DNA from: Azonexus fungiphilus
Lineage (GTDB): Bacteria > Pseudomonadota > Gammaproteobacteria > Burkholderiales > Rhodocyclaceae
NCBI RefSeq assembly: GCF_003634965.1
Contig: NZ_RBXP01000014.1
Location: 350,119 to 414,118, forward strand
Reading direction: 5' to 3'
Length of the DNA: 64,000 nucleotides
The notes under the pieces are model-generated. The model was not told where the DNA came from and did not search any database. It saw only the letters and a program-made list of their open reading frames with translations. The position numbers and the translations under genes are program-made. Shown in pieces: positions 1 to 7,511 of the stretch. How positions within the stretch are numbered: position 1 is the first letter of the stretch; each line of letters begins with the position of its first letter.

Positions 1-323
1 AGGCGCTTGCCGGCGTCGCCGACCAGCGCAGTGAGGCGCTTCTCGATATTGAGGTGCACGTCTTCCAGGTCGAGCGACCATTCGAACTTGCCCGATTCGA
101 TCTCTTCGGTGACGATGGCCATGCCGCGCTCGATGTCGGCCAGGTCGGCGGCGGCGATGATGCCCTGTTTGGCGAGCATGCGCGCGTGCGCCAGCGAACC
201 GCGGATGTCCTGGCGCCACATGCGCTGGTCGAAGTCGACCGAGGCCGTGTAGCGTTTGACGAGATCGGAGACCGGCTCGGAGAAGCGGCCGGCCCAGGTG
301 TATTGATTGGCGTTGGAAGTCAT
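1..323 (-). CDS. argH: Argininosuccinate lyase, N-terminal part (cut by window edge)
   Basis: The reverse complement from the ATG at 323 translates to about 107 residues beginning [20 protein letters not shown] and continuing with [25 protein letters not shown], the characteristic N-terminus of argininosuccinate lyase, which splits argininosuccinate into arginine and fumarate in the cytoplasm. The rest of the gene, including the signature loop and catalytic residues, lies to the left of position 1, so this is a partial gene by window truncation, not a broken one. It is divergent from the sensor kinase gene starting at 381, with 57 bp between them. The argH / algZ-algR neighbourhood is known from pseudomonads. 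Confidence 0.93.
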   Translation of the reverse strand, partial: MTSNANQYTWAGRFSEPVSDLVKRYTASVDFDQRMWRQDIRGSLAHARMLAKQGIIAAADLADIERGMAIVTEEIESGKFEWSLDLEDVHLNIEKRLTALVGDAGKR

Positions 324-380
324 GACTGTGGTCTAGAATTGGGCAGATCGGCGACGAATTTCAGGGAAACCCGCACGAAG

Positions 381-1394
381 ATGACAAGTATACGGCACTT
401 TCCGGCCACTCACCCCTTGCCCGACTGGCGCAATTTCGGGGTCATGCTGCGCGTGCTGCTCGGGGTCAATGCGCTGGCCGCGCTGGCGGCGCTGGTGCGG
501 GCCCCCGACCTGGCCGGCTGGCCGGCACAGTTCATCGACCTGGCTTCGGTCGTCGAGCCGCTGATGCTGATCGGCCTCGGCCTCCTGTCGCTGGTCCGCG
601 ACCAGCTGTGGCGCCTGCGCCTGCGCAGCGGCCAGGCCTGTGTGCTCGGGCTGGCGGCGAGCCTGGCGGCGGCGCTCTACGGCTACGCCTGGTCGCTCGC
701 CCTGGTTGACGGCGGCGGCGTGCTGCGCGGCGTGCTGCTGGCCGTGGCGACGACGGCTTTGCTGCTGCTTTACTTCGAACTGCGCGCCCGGGCCTTGTCG
801 CCGGCCCAGGCCGAGGCGCGGCTGGCGGCGCTGAACGCGCGGATCCGGCCGCATTTCCTGTTCAACTCGCTGAACGCGGTGCTCTCGCTGATCCGTGCCC
901 GGCCGCAGCAGGCCGAGGCGGCGCTCGAATCGCTGTCCGACCTGTTCCGCGCGGCGATGCGCGATCCGGCCGAGCTGGTCAGCCTTGCCGACGAGATCGC
1001 GCTCGGTCGCCAGTACCTCGAGCTCGAGCAATTGCGCCTGGGCGAGCGTCTGACGGTCGACTGGCAAATTGGCCAAATTTCCCTGGGCCTGCCGATCCCG
1101 CCGCTGATGCTGCAGCCGCTGCTGGAAAATGCCGTCTATCACGGCATCGAACCGTCGCCGAGCGGCGGCACGATCCGCATCGAGATCGCCCGGCGTGGCG
1201 ACGAACTGGAAATCCGCATCGCCAATCCGACCGCCGGTCGGCCGGCGCATGCCGTCGGCAACCAGATGGCGCTGGCCAACATCCGCGAGCGGCTGGCGCT
1301 GTATTACGATCTCGAGGCGCGGCTCGAGAGCGAAGTCGCCGATCACCGCTACGAGGTCCGCATCGTCCTGCCATGCCAACGCAAGCACCGCTGA
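381..1394 (+). CDS. LytS/AlgZ-like sensor histidine kinase
   Basis: A 337-residue membrane kinase of the His_kinase (PF06580-type, LytS/AlgZ) family. Four hydrophobic segments lie at about residues 21-40, 55-72, 86-108 and 115-132. They are followed by the family phosphoacceptor motif RPHFLFNSLNAV with His158, and an ATP-binding part with the N-box LLENAVYHG (Asn250) and a late GNQMALANIRERL glycine-poor G-box, as usual for this family. The ATG at 381 is chosen because upstream codons run into argH; it gives MTSIRHFP followed by the first membrane helix. It overlaps the cognate regulator by 22 bp, so the two are translated together. In Pseudomonas the equivalent pair sits between argH and hemC and controls alginate and motility genes; whether the targets are the same here is unknown. 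Confidence 0.88.
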   Translation: MTSIRHFPATHPLPDWRNFGVMLRVLLGVNALAALAALVRAPDLAGWPAQFIDLASVVEPLMLIGLGLLSLVRDQLWRLRLRSGQACVLGLAASLAAALYGYAWSLALVDGGGVLRGVLLAVATTALLLLYFELRARALSPAQAEARLAALNARIRPHFLFNSLNAVLSLIRARPQQAEAALESLSDLFRAAMRDPAELVSLADEIALGRQYLELEQLRLGERLTVDWQIGQISLGLPIPPLMLQPLLENAVYHGIEPSPSGGTIRIEIARRGDELEIRIANPTAGRPAHAVGNQMALANIRERLALYYDLEARLESEVADHRYEVRIVLPCQRKHR

Positions 1395-2146
1395 AGCTCC
1401 TGCTCGTCGACGACGAGCCGCTCGCCCGCGAGCGGCTGCGCGCGCTGCTCGGCGACATCGCCGGCCAGTGCCCGGTGGCGATCGCCGGCGAGGCCGGCAA
1501 CGGCCTGCAGGCGCTCGAGTTCCTGCGCAGCCAGGCGGTCGACGTGGTCCTTTCCGACATCCGCATGCCCGGCATGGACGGCATCGAACTGGCCAGCCAC
1601 CTCGGCCGCCTGGCCCATCCGCCGGCGGTGATCTTCACCACGGCCTACGACAACTATGCGGTCCAGGCTTTCGACCTCAACGCCGTCGACTACCTGATGA
1701 AGCCGGTGCGCGCGCAGCGCCTGCTCGCCGCGCTGCAGAAGCTGCCCGAGCGGCCGCCGGCGGCCGGTCTGCTGGCCGGCATCGGCCTGACCGTGCGCGG
1801 CGGCGGTCGCAGTCATCTCTCCTGCCACGAGCGCGGCCGCCTGCTGCTGGTGCCGGTGGCCGAAGTGCTCTACTTCAAGGCCGATCTCAAATATGTGACG
1901 GCGCGCACCGTCGACCGTGAATACCTGCTCGACGAATCGCTGACCCAGCTTGAACAGGAATTCCCCGAGCGTTTCCTGCGCCTGCACCGGGCGGTGCTGG
2001 TGGCGCGGACGGCCCTGGCCGGCTTCGAGAAGGCCGCCGGCGACGATGCCGAGGCCTATGGCTGGGCCCTGCTGCGCGGGGTGCCGGAGCGTCTGCCGGT
2101 GAGCCGTCGTCAGTGGGCGGCGGCGCGCGGCGAGCTGACCGGTTAG
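1373..2146 (+). CDS. LytTR-type response regulator (AlgR-like)
   Basis: A 257-residue regulator with an N-terminal receiver domain (acidic pair in LLVDDEP, phosphoacceptor Asp62 in VLSDIRMPGMDG, conserved Thr-Thr near 89-90 and Lys110 in DYLMKP) and a C-terminal LytTR DNA-binding domain from about residue 150, recognisable by VLYFKADLKYVTARTVDREYL and the FLRLHRAVLV stretch. It is the partner of the kinase immediately upstream, which it overlaps by 22 bp. The gene ends convergently with the receiver gene on the other strand; the two stop codons overlap at 2143-2146. Members of the family bind direct repeats upstream of target promoters; no such site is evident within the pair itself. Confidence 0.9.
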   Translation: MPTQAPLKLLLVDDEPLARERLRALLGDIAGQCPVAIAGEAGNGLQALEFLRSQAVDVVLSDIRMPGMDGIELASHLGRLAHPPAVIFTTAYDNYAVQAFDLNAVDYLMKPVRAQRLLAALQKLPERPPAAGLLAGIGLTVRGGGRSHLSCHERGRLLLVPVAEVLYFKADLKYVTARTVDREYLLDESLTQLEQEFPERFLRLHRAVLVARTALAGFEKAAGDDAEAYGWALLRGVPERLPVSRRQWAAARGELTG

Positions 2147-2724
2147 GCGCTGCTCAGCGCCTGTGCCGGGGTGCCTGAGGCGGCGGTCGGCAAGGGCCGC
2201 GGCGCGGCGCGGCGGGGAACGCCTTCGTCGTCGAGCAGGCGGCCGATGCGGAAGAACACTTCGTGGCGCGAAAATGGCTTTTTCATGAAATCGTCGGCGC
2301 CGATGCGGGTGCCGAAGAACTGCTCCATCGCCTGCTCGTTGCCGCTCATCATGATCACCGGCGTGTCGCGCGTCGCTGCGTCGCGGCGGATCGCGCGCAG
2401 CGCCGCGAAACCGTTCATGCCGGGCAGCATGATGTCGAGGAAGACGAGGTCGGGGCGCTTCTCGCGCAGCGCGACCAGGCCGCTTTCGGCGTCCAGGCAC
2501 TCGATGGTTTCGTAGCCGGCCGAGCGCAGGAACTTGCGCAGCACGGCAAGCACCGTTTTCGAATCGTCGATGATCAGCACCTGGGTGCCGATGCGCGCAT
2601 CGACGCGCGGCTGCTGGCGCCTTTCTTCGGCGGCTTCGGCAGCCGCCGGCGTGGCCGCGGGTTGCGGCACCGTCACCGGCGCCGATCGGCCGAACAGGGC
2701 CTTGATCTGGTCGAAGATACCCAT
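2143..2724 (-). CDS. Stand-alone response regulator (CheY-type receiver)
   Basis: A 193-residue protein beginning MGIFDQIKALFGRSAP, with a low-complexity Ala/Pro linker (about 14-40) and one receiver domain (about 47-165). The acidic pair is in LIIDDSKTV, the phosphoacceptor is Asp97 in LVFLDIMLPGMNGF, and the conserved Lys is in DDFMKKPFSRHEV. The C-terminal tail is disordered and Ala/Pro-rich, with no output domain. The start at 2724 is preceded by a GGAGAAA ribosome-binding site; longer in-frame starts upstream have none. Receiver-only proteins with a PatA/PilG-like look commonly relay signals to twitching or chemotaxis machinery; the partner kinase is not identifiable here, although a hybrid kinase lies at 7512. 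Confidence 0.82.
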   Translation of the reverse strand: MGIFDQIKALFGRSAPVTVPQPAATPAAAEAAEERRQQPRVDARIGTQVLIIDDSKTVLAVLRKFLRSAGYETIECLDAESGLVALREKRPDLVFLDIMLPGMNGFAALRAIRRDAATRDTPVIMMSGNEQAMEQFFGTRIGADDFMKKPFSRHEVFFRIGRLLDDEGVPRRAAPRPLPTAASGTPAQALSSA

Positions 2725-2848
2725 TGCTGCTTTCTCCGTAGTCACTGGCGCTTGTTTGCGCTCGTCGCGGGGCAATGCGGTATGGCCCCGGGGTGGTTCA
2801 ATGCCGATCGCATTTGACCACGCCCGGGGGGTGATTGCCACATTTTTT

Positions 2849-5464
2849 TTAGGGTTGATCGCCTCCGCCGAGCGCGCGCGTCACCACTTCGAGCACGTCG
2901 CGCGACAGGCCGGCGTGATCGCGGATGCGTTCGAGCGCGGCGCGGGCGTGGGCCTGGCGGCCGGCGTCGAACTTGGTCCAGCGGTCGAAGCTGCGCGCCA
3001 GGCGTGAGGCGACCTGCGGATTGCGGTCGTGCAGCGCCAGTATCTGCTCGGCCATGAAGGCGTAACCGCTGCCGTCGGCGGCGTTGAAGCGGACCAGGTT
3101 GGCACCGAAGGCGCGGATCAGCGCGTAGATCTTGTTCGGGTTGCCGAGATCGAAGGCCGGGTGGGAGGTCAGTGCCTTCACTGTGGCCAGCGTGTCCGGC
3201 CGGCGGCTGGTCGATTGCGCCTGCAGCCACTTGTCGACGACCAGCGCCTCGTCCTTCCATTGGGCGTAGAAGTCGGCGAGTGCCTGTTCGCGCTGCGGGC
3301 AGGCGGCGGCATTGACGTTGGCCAGCGCGGCGAGTGCCGCGAACTGGTCGGTCATGTTGTCGGCCGTCCTGAACTGCTGCAGCGCGAGTTGGCGCACGGC
3401 CAGCGTGTCGAGTTCGAGCAGGTAGGACAGGCAGAGATTGCGCAGGGCGCGACGGCCGGCCTGCTCGCTGCTCGGCGCGTAGGCTTCCTGCACGGTCAAC
3501 CCGGCATAAAGCCCGGAAAACTCGCCTTCGAGCTGTTCGGCGAGATGGCGGCGCAGGCCGTTGCGGGCGGCGTGCAGGGCATCCGGATCGACCACGCTCA
3601 TCAGTTCGGCGAGCGTCGTTTCGCCGGGCAGGGTCAGGGCTTCGGCAACGAAGGCGGCGCCGCGCTGGGCCTGCGTCTGCAGCAGCTTGCGCGCAGCGTC
3701 GACGAAGCTGGCGGGCCAGGTTGGTGTGCGGCCGGCGGCGATGGCTGCGGCGGCGTCGAGGATCAACTGCGTCGCCAGGCGCTGGCCGGCTTCCCAGGCG
3801 TTGAACGGGTCGGATTCATGCGCCAGCAGCACGGTCAGCTGTTCCGGCGTGTAGTCGAAATCGAGATAGACCGGCGCCGAGAAGTCGCGCAGCAGCGACG
3901 GCACAGGCTCGCCGGCAATGCCTTCGAAAACGAAGGATTGCGTCGTCGCCGTCAGTTGCAGCAGGCGCTCGCTGCCCGGCAGCAGGCTGCCGTCCTCGGC
4001 GAACAGCGCGACGCGCAGCGGGATCAGGTAGGGCGCATCGTCGCTGGCGCGCGGGTTGGCCTGCGTGCAGGTCAGCGTGTAGGTTTTGGTTTCTGCGTCA
4101 AAAAAGCCGTCGACCGTGACGCGCGGCGTGCCCGGCTGCTTGTACCAGCGCATGAACTGCGTGAAGTCGAAGCCGGAGGCGGCGGCCATTGCCGCGACGA
4201 AATCCTCGCAGGTCACGGCCTGGCCGTCGTGGCGGCGGAAGTATTCGTCCATGCCGGCGCTGAAGCCGTCGCGGCCGATCAGCGTCTGGATCATGCGGAT
4301 GACTTCGGCGCCCTTTTCATAGACGGTGGCGGTGTAGAAATTGTTGATTTCCACGAAGCTCTCCGGGCGGATCGGGTGCGCCATCGGGCCGGCGTCTTCC
4401 GGGAACTGCGCGGCGCGCAGGCCGCGTACCTCGCGGATGCGGGCGGTCTGGCGGTTGTGCAGGTCGGCGCCGAATTCCTGGTCGCGGAACACGGTCAGCC
4501 CTTCCTTCAGCGAGAGCTGGAACCAGTCGCGGCAGGTGACGCGGTTGCCGGTCCAGTTGTGGAAATACTCGTGCGCGACGACGCGGTCGATGTTCTCGAA
4601 ATCGACGTCGGTGGCGACATCCGGGCGGGCCAGCACATACTTGGTGTTGAAGATGTTGAGGCCCTTGTTTTCCATGGCGCCCATGTTGAAGTCGCCGACG
4701 GCGACGATCATGTAGTGGTCGAGGTCGCATTCGAGGCCGAAGCGTTCTTCGTCCCACTTCATGGATTTCTGCAGCGCCGCCATCGCGTGCGGACACTGGT
4801 CGAGCTTGCCCGGCTCGACGTAGATGGCGAGCTGGACGTCACGGCCGGAGGCGGTGCGGAAGCTGTCGCGCAGCACGTCGAGCTTGCCGGCGACCAGCGC
4901 GAACAGGTAGGCGGGCTTACGGAACGGATCGGCCCATTTCGCCCAGTGGCGGCCGTCGGCTTCCTCGCCGCTGGCCACCGGGTTGCCGTTGGCGAGCAGG
5001 ACCGGATAGGTCGCCTGGTCGGCGTGCAGCGTCACCGTGTAGGTCGCCATCACGTCCGGGCGGTCGAGGAACCAGGTGATGCGGCGGAAACCCTGCGCCT
5101 CGCATTGCGTGAAATAACCGTCCTTGGAACGGTACATGCCGGACAGGCGGGTGTTGCCGTCGGGCTGGATGCGGACGACGGTGCGCAGCGTGAAGGCGTC
5201 GGGCAGGCCGTCGACGGTCAGGCGGGTCGGCGTCGCGGAAAATGCCGTTTTCTTGCCGTCGACCGTCAGATCCAGGGTTTCCAGCTCTTCGCCATCGAGC
5301 ATCAGCGGCTGCGCGGCCAGCGCCGGGTTGCGGCGCATCGCCAGCGTCGCGGTGACGACGGTGCCGGCGCTTTCGATCGAGAAATCGAGGTCGACGGTGT
5401 CGATGAAGTAGGCGGGCGGCGTGTAGTCCTTCAGGTAGATCGTCTGCGGGGTGTCGGTTTTCAT
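2849..5464 (-). CDS. pepN: Aminopeptidase N (M1 metallopeptidase)
   Basis: An 871-residue cytosolic zinc aminopeptidase of the M1 family, the usual length for proteobacterial PepN. The exopeptidase motif GAMEN is near residue 262 and the zinc site HEYFHNWTGNRVTC with the third ligand in LKEGLTVFRDQE lies near 298-322. It trims N-terminal residues from peptides produced by ATP-dependent proteases. The start MKTDTPQTIYLKDYTPPAY matches the family's N-terminal beta domain. It is transcribed away from the tonB operon, sharing a 129-bp divergent intergenic region with a perfect inverted repeat at 5511-5533. Confidence 0.96.
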   Translation of the reverse strand: MKTDTPQTIYLKDYTPPAYFIDTVDLDFSIESAGTVVTATLAMRRNPALAAQPLMLDGEELETLDLTVDGKKTAFSATPTRLTVDGLPDAFTLRTVVRIQPDGNTRLSGMYRSKDGYFTQCEAQGFRRITWFLDRPDVMATYTVTLHADQATYPVLLANGNPVASGEEADGRHWAKWADPFRKPAYLFALVAGKLDVLRDSFRTASGRDVQLAIYVEPGKLDQCPHAMAALQKSMKWDEERFGLECDLDHYMIVAVGDFNMGAMENKGLNIFNTKYVLARPDVATDVDFENIDRVVAHEYFHNWTGNRVTCRDWFQLSLKEGLTVFRDQEFGADLHNRQTARIREVRGLRAAQFPEDAGPMAHPIRPESFVEINNFYTATVYEKGAEVIRMIQTLIGRDGFSAGMDEYFRRHDGQAVTCEDFVAAMAAASGFDFTQFMRWYKQPGTPRVTVDGFFDAETKTYTLTCTQANPRASDDAPYLIPLRVALFAEDGSLLPGSERLLQLTATTQSFVFEGIAGEPVPSLLRDFSAPVYLDFDYTPEQLTVLLAHESDPFNAWEAGQRLATQLILDAAAAIAAGRTPTWPASFVDAARKLLQTQAQRGAAFVAEALTLPGETTLAELMSVVDPDALHAARNGLRRHLAEQLEGEFSGLYAGLTVQEAYAPSSEQAGRRALRNLCLSYLLELDTLAVRQLALQQFRTADNMTDQFAALAALANVNAAACPQREQALADFYAQWKDEALVVDKWLQAQSTSRRPDTLATVKALTSHPAFDLGNPNKIYALIRAFGANLVRFNAADGSGYAFMAEQILALHDRNPQVASRLARSFDRWTKFDAGRQAHARAALERIRDHAGLSRDVLEVVTRALGGGDQP

Positions 5465-5510
5465 GGTCGGGGTCGGGTTCCGGGGAGGTCGGCGATGATA
5501 CCTGCGGCGT

Positions 5511-5533
5511 GCCTGCGACGATATGTCGCAGGC
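5511..5533. promoter_or_regulatory. Perfect inverted repeat between pepN and tonB
   Basis: GCCTGCGAC and GTCGCAGGC form perfect 9-bp arms around a 5-bp GATAT centre. It lies 47 bp upstream of the pepN start and 61 bp upstream of the tonB start. The symmetry and divergent position suggest an operator, but no known regulator site is matched; it is not a Fur box, which might have been expected before tonB. Confidence 0.45.
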
Positions 5534-5593
5534 TGCGCGCGGCCGGTCGGGGTGCGACCCGGCCGCTTCTTGCGTATCATCCGTGGGCTCCGA

Positions 5594-6274
5594 ATGATGT
5601 CATCTGCCACCGTGCCGCGCCAGCCGTCTTCCCTTGCCGAACCGCAAAACCCGCCCAGCCAGCGCTGGCTCGGCGTCGCCGTGGTCCTCGTCGCGCACGG
5701 CCTGGCGGTGTGGGCGCTGATGGCGCACCGGCTGCTGCCGACGCCGGACGAGGCGGTGACGCTGATGGTCAATTTCATCGCCCCGCCGGCGCCGCAGCAG
5801 GTCGCGCCGAAGCCGGCGCCGAAACCGCCGGAACCCAAGCCGCTGCCGAAGCCGCCGGTCCGCCAGCTGGTCGCCGAAGGGCCGCCGCGGACGCCGGACG
5901 AACCGGTCGCGCCGCCGGCACCGCCGACCCCGACGCCGGCGGTCGAAGCCCCGGCGCCGGCGATGCCGCTGCCGGTCGGTCCGGTGGCGCTCGGCGGCGA
6001 ACTGTCGGTGGTCTGTCCGGAGCGTCGGGCACCGGCGTATCCGCCGTTGTCGCGGCGGCTCGGCGAGACCGGCAAGGTGGTCCTGCGCGTCACCCTCGAC
6101 GAATCCGGCAAGGTCGCGCAGGCCAGCATCGACCGCAGCAGCGGTTTCGCCCGCCTCGACGAGGCGGCGCTGAGCGCGGTGCGCGGCTGGCGGTGCACGC
6201 CGGCGCAACGCAACGGCCGGCCGGTCCAGGCGACCGCCGTGCAACCCTTTAATTTCGTTCTCGAAGGAAACTGA
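5594..6274 (+). CDS. tonB: TonB-family energy transducer
   Basis: About 226 residues: a short cytoplasmic N-terminus, one membrane anchor (about 25-45, LGVAVVLVAHGLAVWALMA), a Pro/Lys/Glu-rich periplasmic spacer (about 60-120) and a C-terminal TonB domain (about 135-226) with APAYPPLSRRLGETGKVVLRV. It couples the ExbB-ExbD proton channel to outer-membrane receptors for iron chelates or cobalamin. Two adjacent ATG codons (5594, 5597) are possible starts; an open frame continues far upstream but only as a shadow of pepN. exbB follows after 3 bp, so the three genes form one operon. No TonB-dependent receptor is nearby. Confidence 0.9.
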   Translation: MMSSATVPRQPSSLAEPQNPPSQRWLGVAVVLVAHGLAVWALMAHRLLPTPDEAVTLMVNFIAPPAPQQVAPKPAPKPPEPKPLPKPPVRQLVAEGPPRTPDEPVAPPAPPTPTPAVEAPAPAMPLPVGPVALGGELSVVCPERRAPAYPPLSRRLGETGKVVLRVTLDESGKVAQASIDRSSGFARLDEAALSAVRGWRCTPAQRNGRPVQATAVQPFNFVLEGN

Positions 6275-6277
6275 TCC

Positions 6278-7006
6278 ATGGAACAGTCGGTCGTCGTCGA
6301 AGGCCTGGGTTTCGCCCACTTTCTCGCGCACGCGGACATCGTCGGGCGCATCGTGCTCGCCATGCTGCTGGCGCTGTCGCTGGCGAGCTGGTACCTGATC
6401 GTCACCAAGTGGCTGGGCAACTACCTGGCGCAGCGGCAGGCGCAAGCCTTCCTGCAGCGCTTCTGGCAGGGCGGTTCGCGTAGCGGCCTGGGCCAGCGCG
6501 TGCGCGCCGAGAAGATCGACAACGCCTTCGCCCGCCTGGCGCTGAGCGCGGTCGATGCGGCCGATGAGGCGGCGCAGGGCGACGACAACCTGGCCACCGC
6601 CGGCGGTCTTGCCGAGTACCTGACGCGCACGCTGAACAACGCGATCGACCAGGAGGCGGCGGCGTCCGAGCACGGCCTGACGGTGCTCGCCTCGGCCGGC
6701 TCGGCGGCGCCCTACATCGGCCTGTTCGGCACCGTCTGGGGCATCTACCACGCGCTGGTGCAGATCGGCCTGTCCGGCCAGGGTACGCTCGACAAGGTCG
6801 CCGGCCCGGTCGGCGAGGCGCTGATCATGACCGCCCTCGGGCTGGCCGTGGCGATCCCGGCGGTCCTCGCCTACAACGCCTTCAACCGGCGCAACCGCTT
6901 GTGGCTGGCCCGCCTCGAAGGTTTCGCCCACGATCTCTACGTGCTGCTGACGGTGAAAAACGAGCCCGCCGGCACGTCGACCGTGAACACCCTGCGGAGA
7001 GCGTGA
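6278..7006 (+). CDS. exbB: ExbB/TolQ-type proton channel protein
   Basis: A 242-residue inner-membrane protein of the MotA/TolQ/ExbB family: an N-terminal helix (about 20-45), a cytoplasmic loop, and the conserved pair of C-terminal helices containing ASAGSAAPYIGLFGTVWGIYHAL and GEALIMTALGLAVAIPAVLAYN. Together with ExbD it uses the proton gradient to energise TonB. It follows tonB by 3 bp and its stop overlaps the exbD start by one base (TGATG), indicating translational coupling. TolQ is the alternative, but adjacency to a TonB-type protein and absence of tolA/tolB support ExbB. Confidence 0.92.
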   Translation: MEQSVVVEGLGFAHFLAHADIVGRIVLAMLLALSLASWYLIVTKWLGNYLAQRQAQAFLQRFWQGGSRSGLGQRVRAEKIDNAFARLALSAVDAADEAAQGDDNLATAGGLAEYLTRTLNNAIDQEAAASEHGLTVLASAGSAAPYIGLFGTVWGIYHALVQIGLSGQGTLDKVAGPVGEALIMTALGLAVAIPAVLAYNAFNRRNRLWLARLEGFAHDLYVLLTVKNEPAGTSTVNTLRRA

Positions 7007-7437
7007 TGGCCGGCGCGGGCGACTTCCGCCGCTACCGCGGCAAGGCCGGCGACGGGCCGAAGGCCGAGATGAACGTGGTTCCGCTGGTCGACGTGATGCT
7101 GGTGCTGCTGGTCATCTTCATCGTCACCGCGCCGCTGCTCACGCATGCGGTCAAGATCGACCTGCCGCGCGCGGCGAGCACGGTCAACCTGACCAAGCCC
7201 GAGCACATCGAGTTCGGCCTGCGCGAGAACGGCGAGATGTTCTGGAACGGCGAGGCGGTCAGCCTCGACGAGCTGTCCGCGCGCAGCGCTGCCGCCGCCC
7301 GCCAGGAACCGCCGCCGGAACTGCACATCCGCGCCGACCGGCTGGTGCCCTACGAGAAGGTGGCCCAGGTGATGGCCATCGCCGCCCGCAACGGCCTGGC
7401 GCGCATCGGCTTCGTTTCGGACCCGGCGGCGCCTTAG
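7006..7437 (+). CDS. exbD: ExbD/TolR-type protein
   Basis: A 143-residue protein with a short basic N-terminus, one transmembrane helix starting at the conserved motif NVVPLVDVMLVLLVIFIVTAP (the Asp in LVD is the proton-carrying residue of the family) and a periplasmic domain. It completes the TonB-ExbB-ExbD motor. The ATG at 7006 overlaps the exbB stop; a longer upstream reading frame exists but lies wholly within exbB. The last gene of the tonB operon. Confidence 0.93.
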   Translation: MAGAGDFRRYRGKAGDGPKAEMNVVPLVDVMLVLLVIFIVTAPLLTHAVKIDLPRAASTVNLTKPEHIEFGLRENGEMFWNGEAVSLDELSARSAAAARQEPPPELHIRADRLVPYEKVAQVMAIAARNGLARIGFVSDPAAP

Positions 7438-7450
7438 GGATAACCCAGTG

Positions 7451-7478
7451 TTGAATCGCCTGCCCGCCAAGGCATAAT
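7451..7478 (+). promoter_or_regulatory. Candidate sigma-70 promoter for the hybrid kinase
   Basis: TTGAAT (7451-7456) and CATAAT (7473-7478) are separated by 16 bp and stand 33 bp upstream of the ATG at 7512, which has a GAGGAGGGG ribosome-binding site. Both hexamers match four or five consensus positions. Confidence 0.55.
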
Positions 7479-7511
7479 CGCGGCGGGGCTAACGGCGAGG
7501 AGGGGCGGCGG

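Noticed and set aside
3029..5590. Very long open frame on the plus strand opposite pepN (joined in frame to tonB)
   Set aside because: GC-rich third positions create long antisense frames; the translation is low-complexity Gly/Ala/Val/Arg/Asp, and pepN on the other strand has all catalytic motifs.
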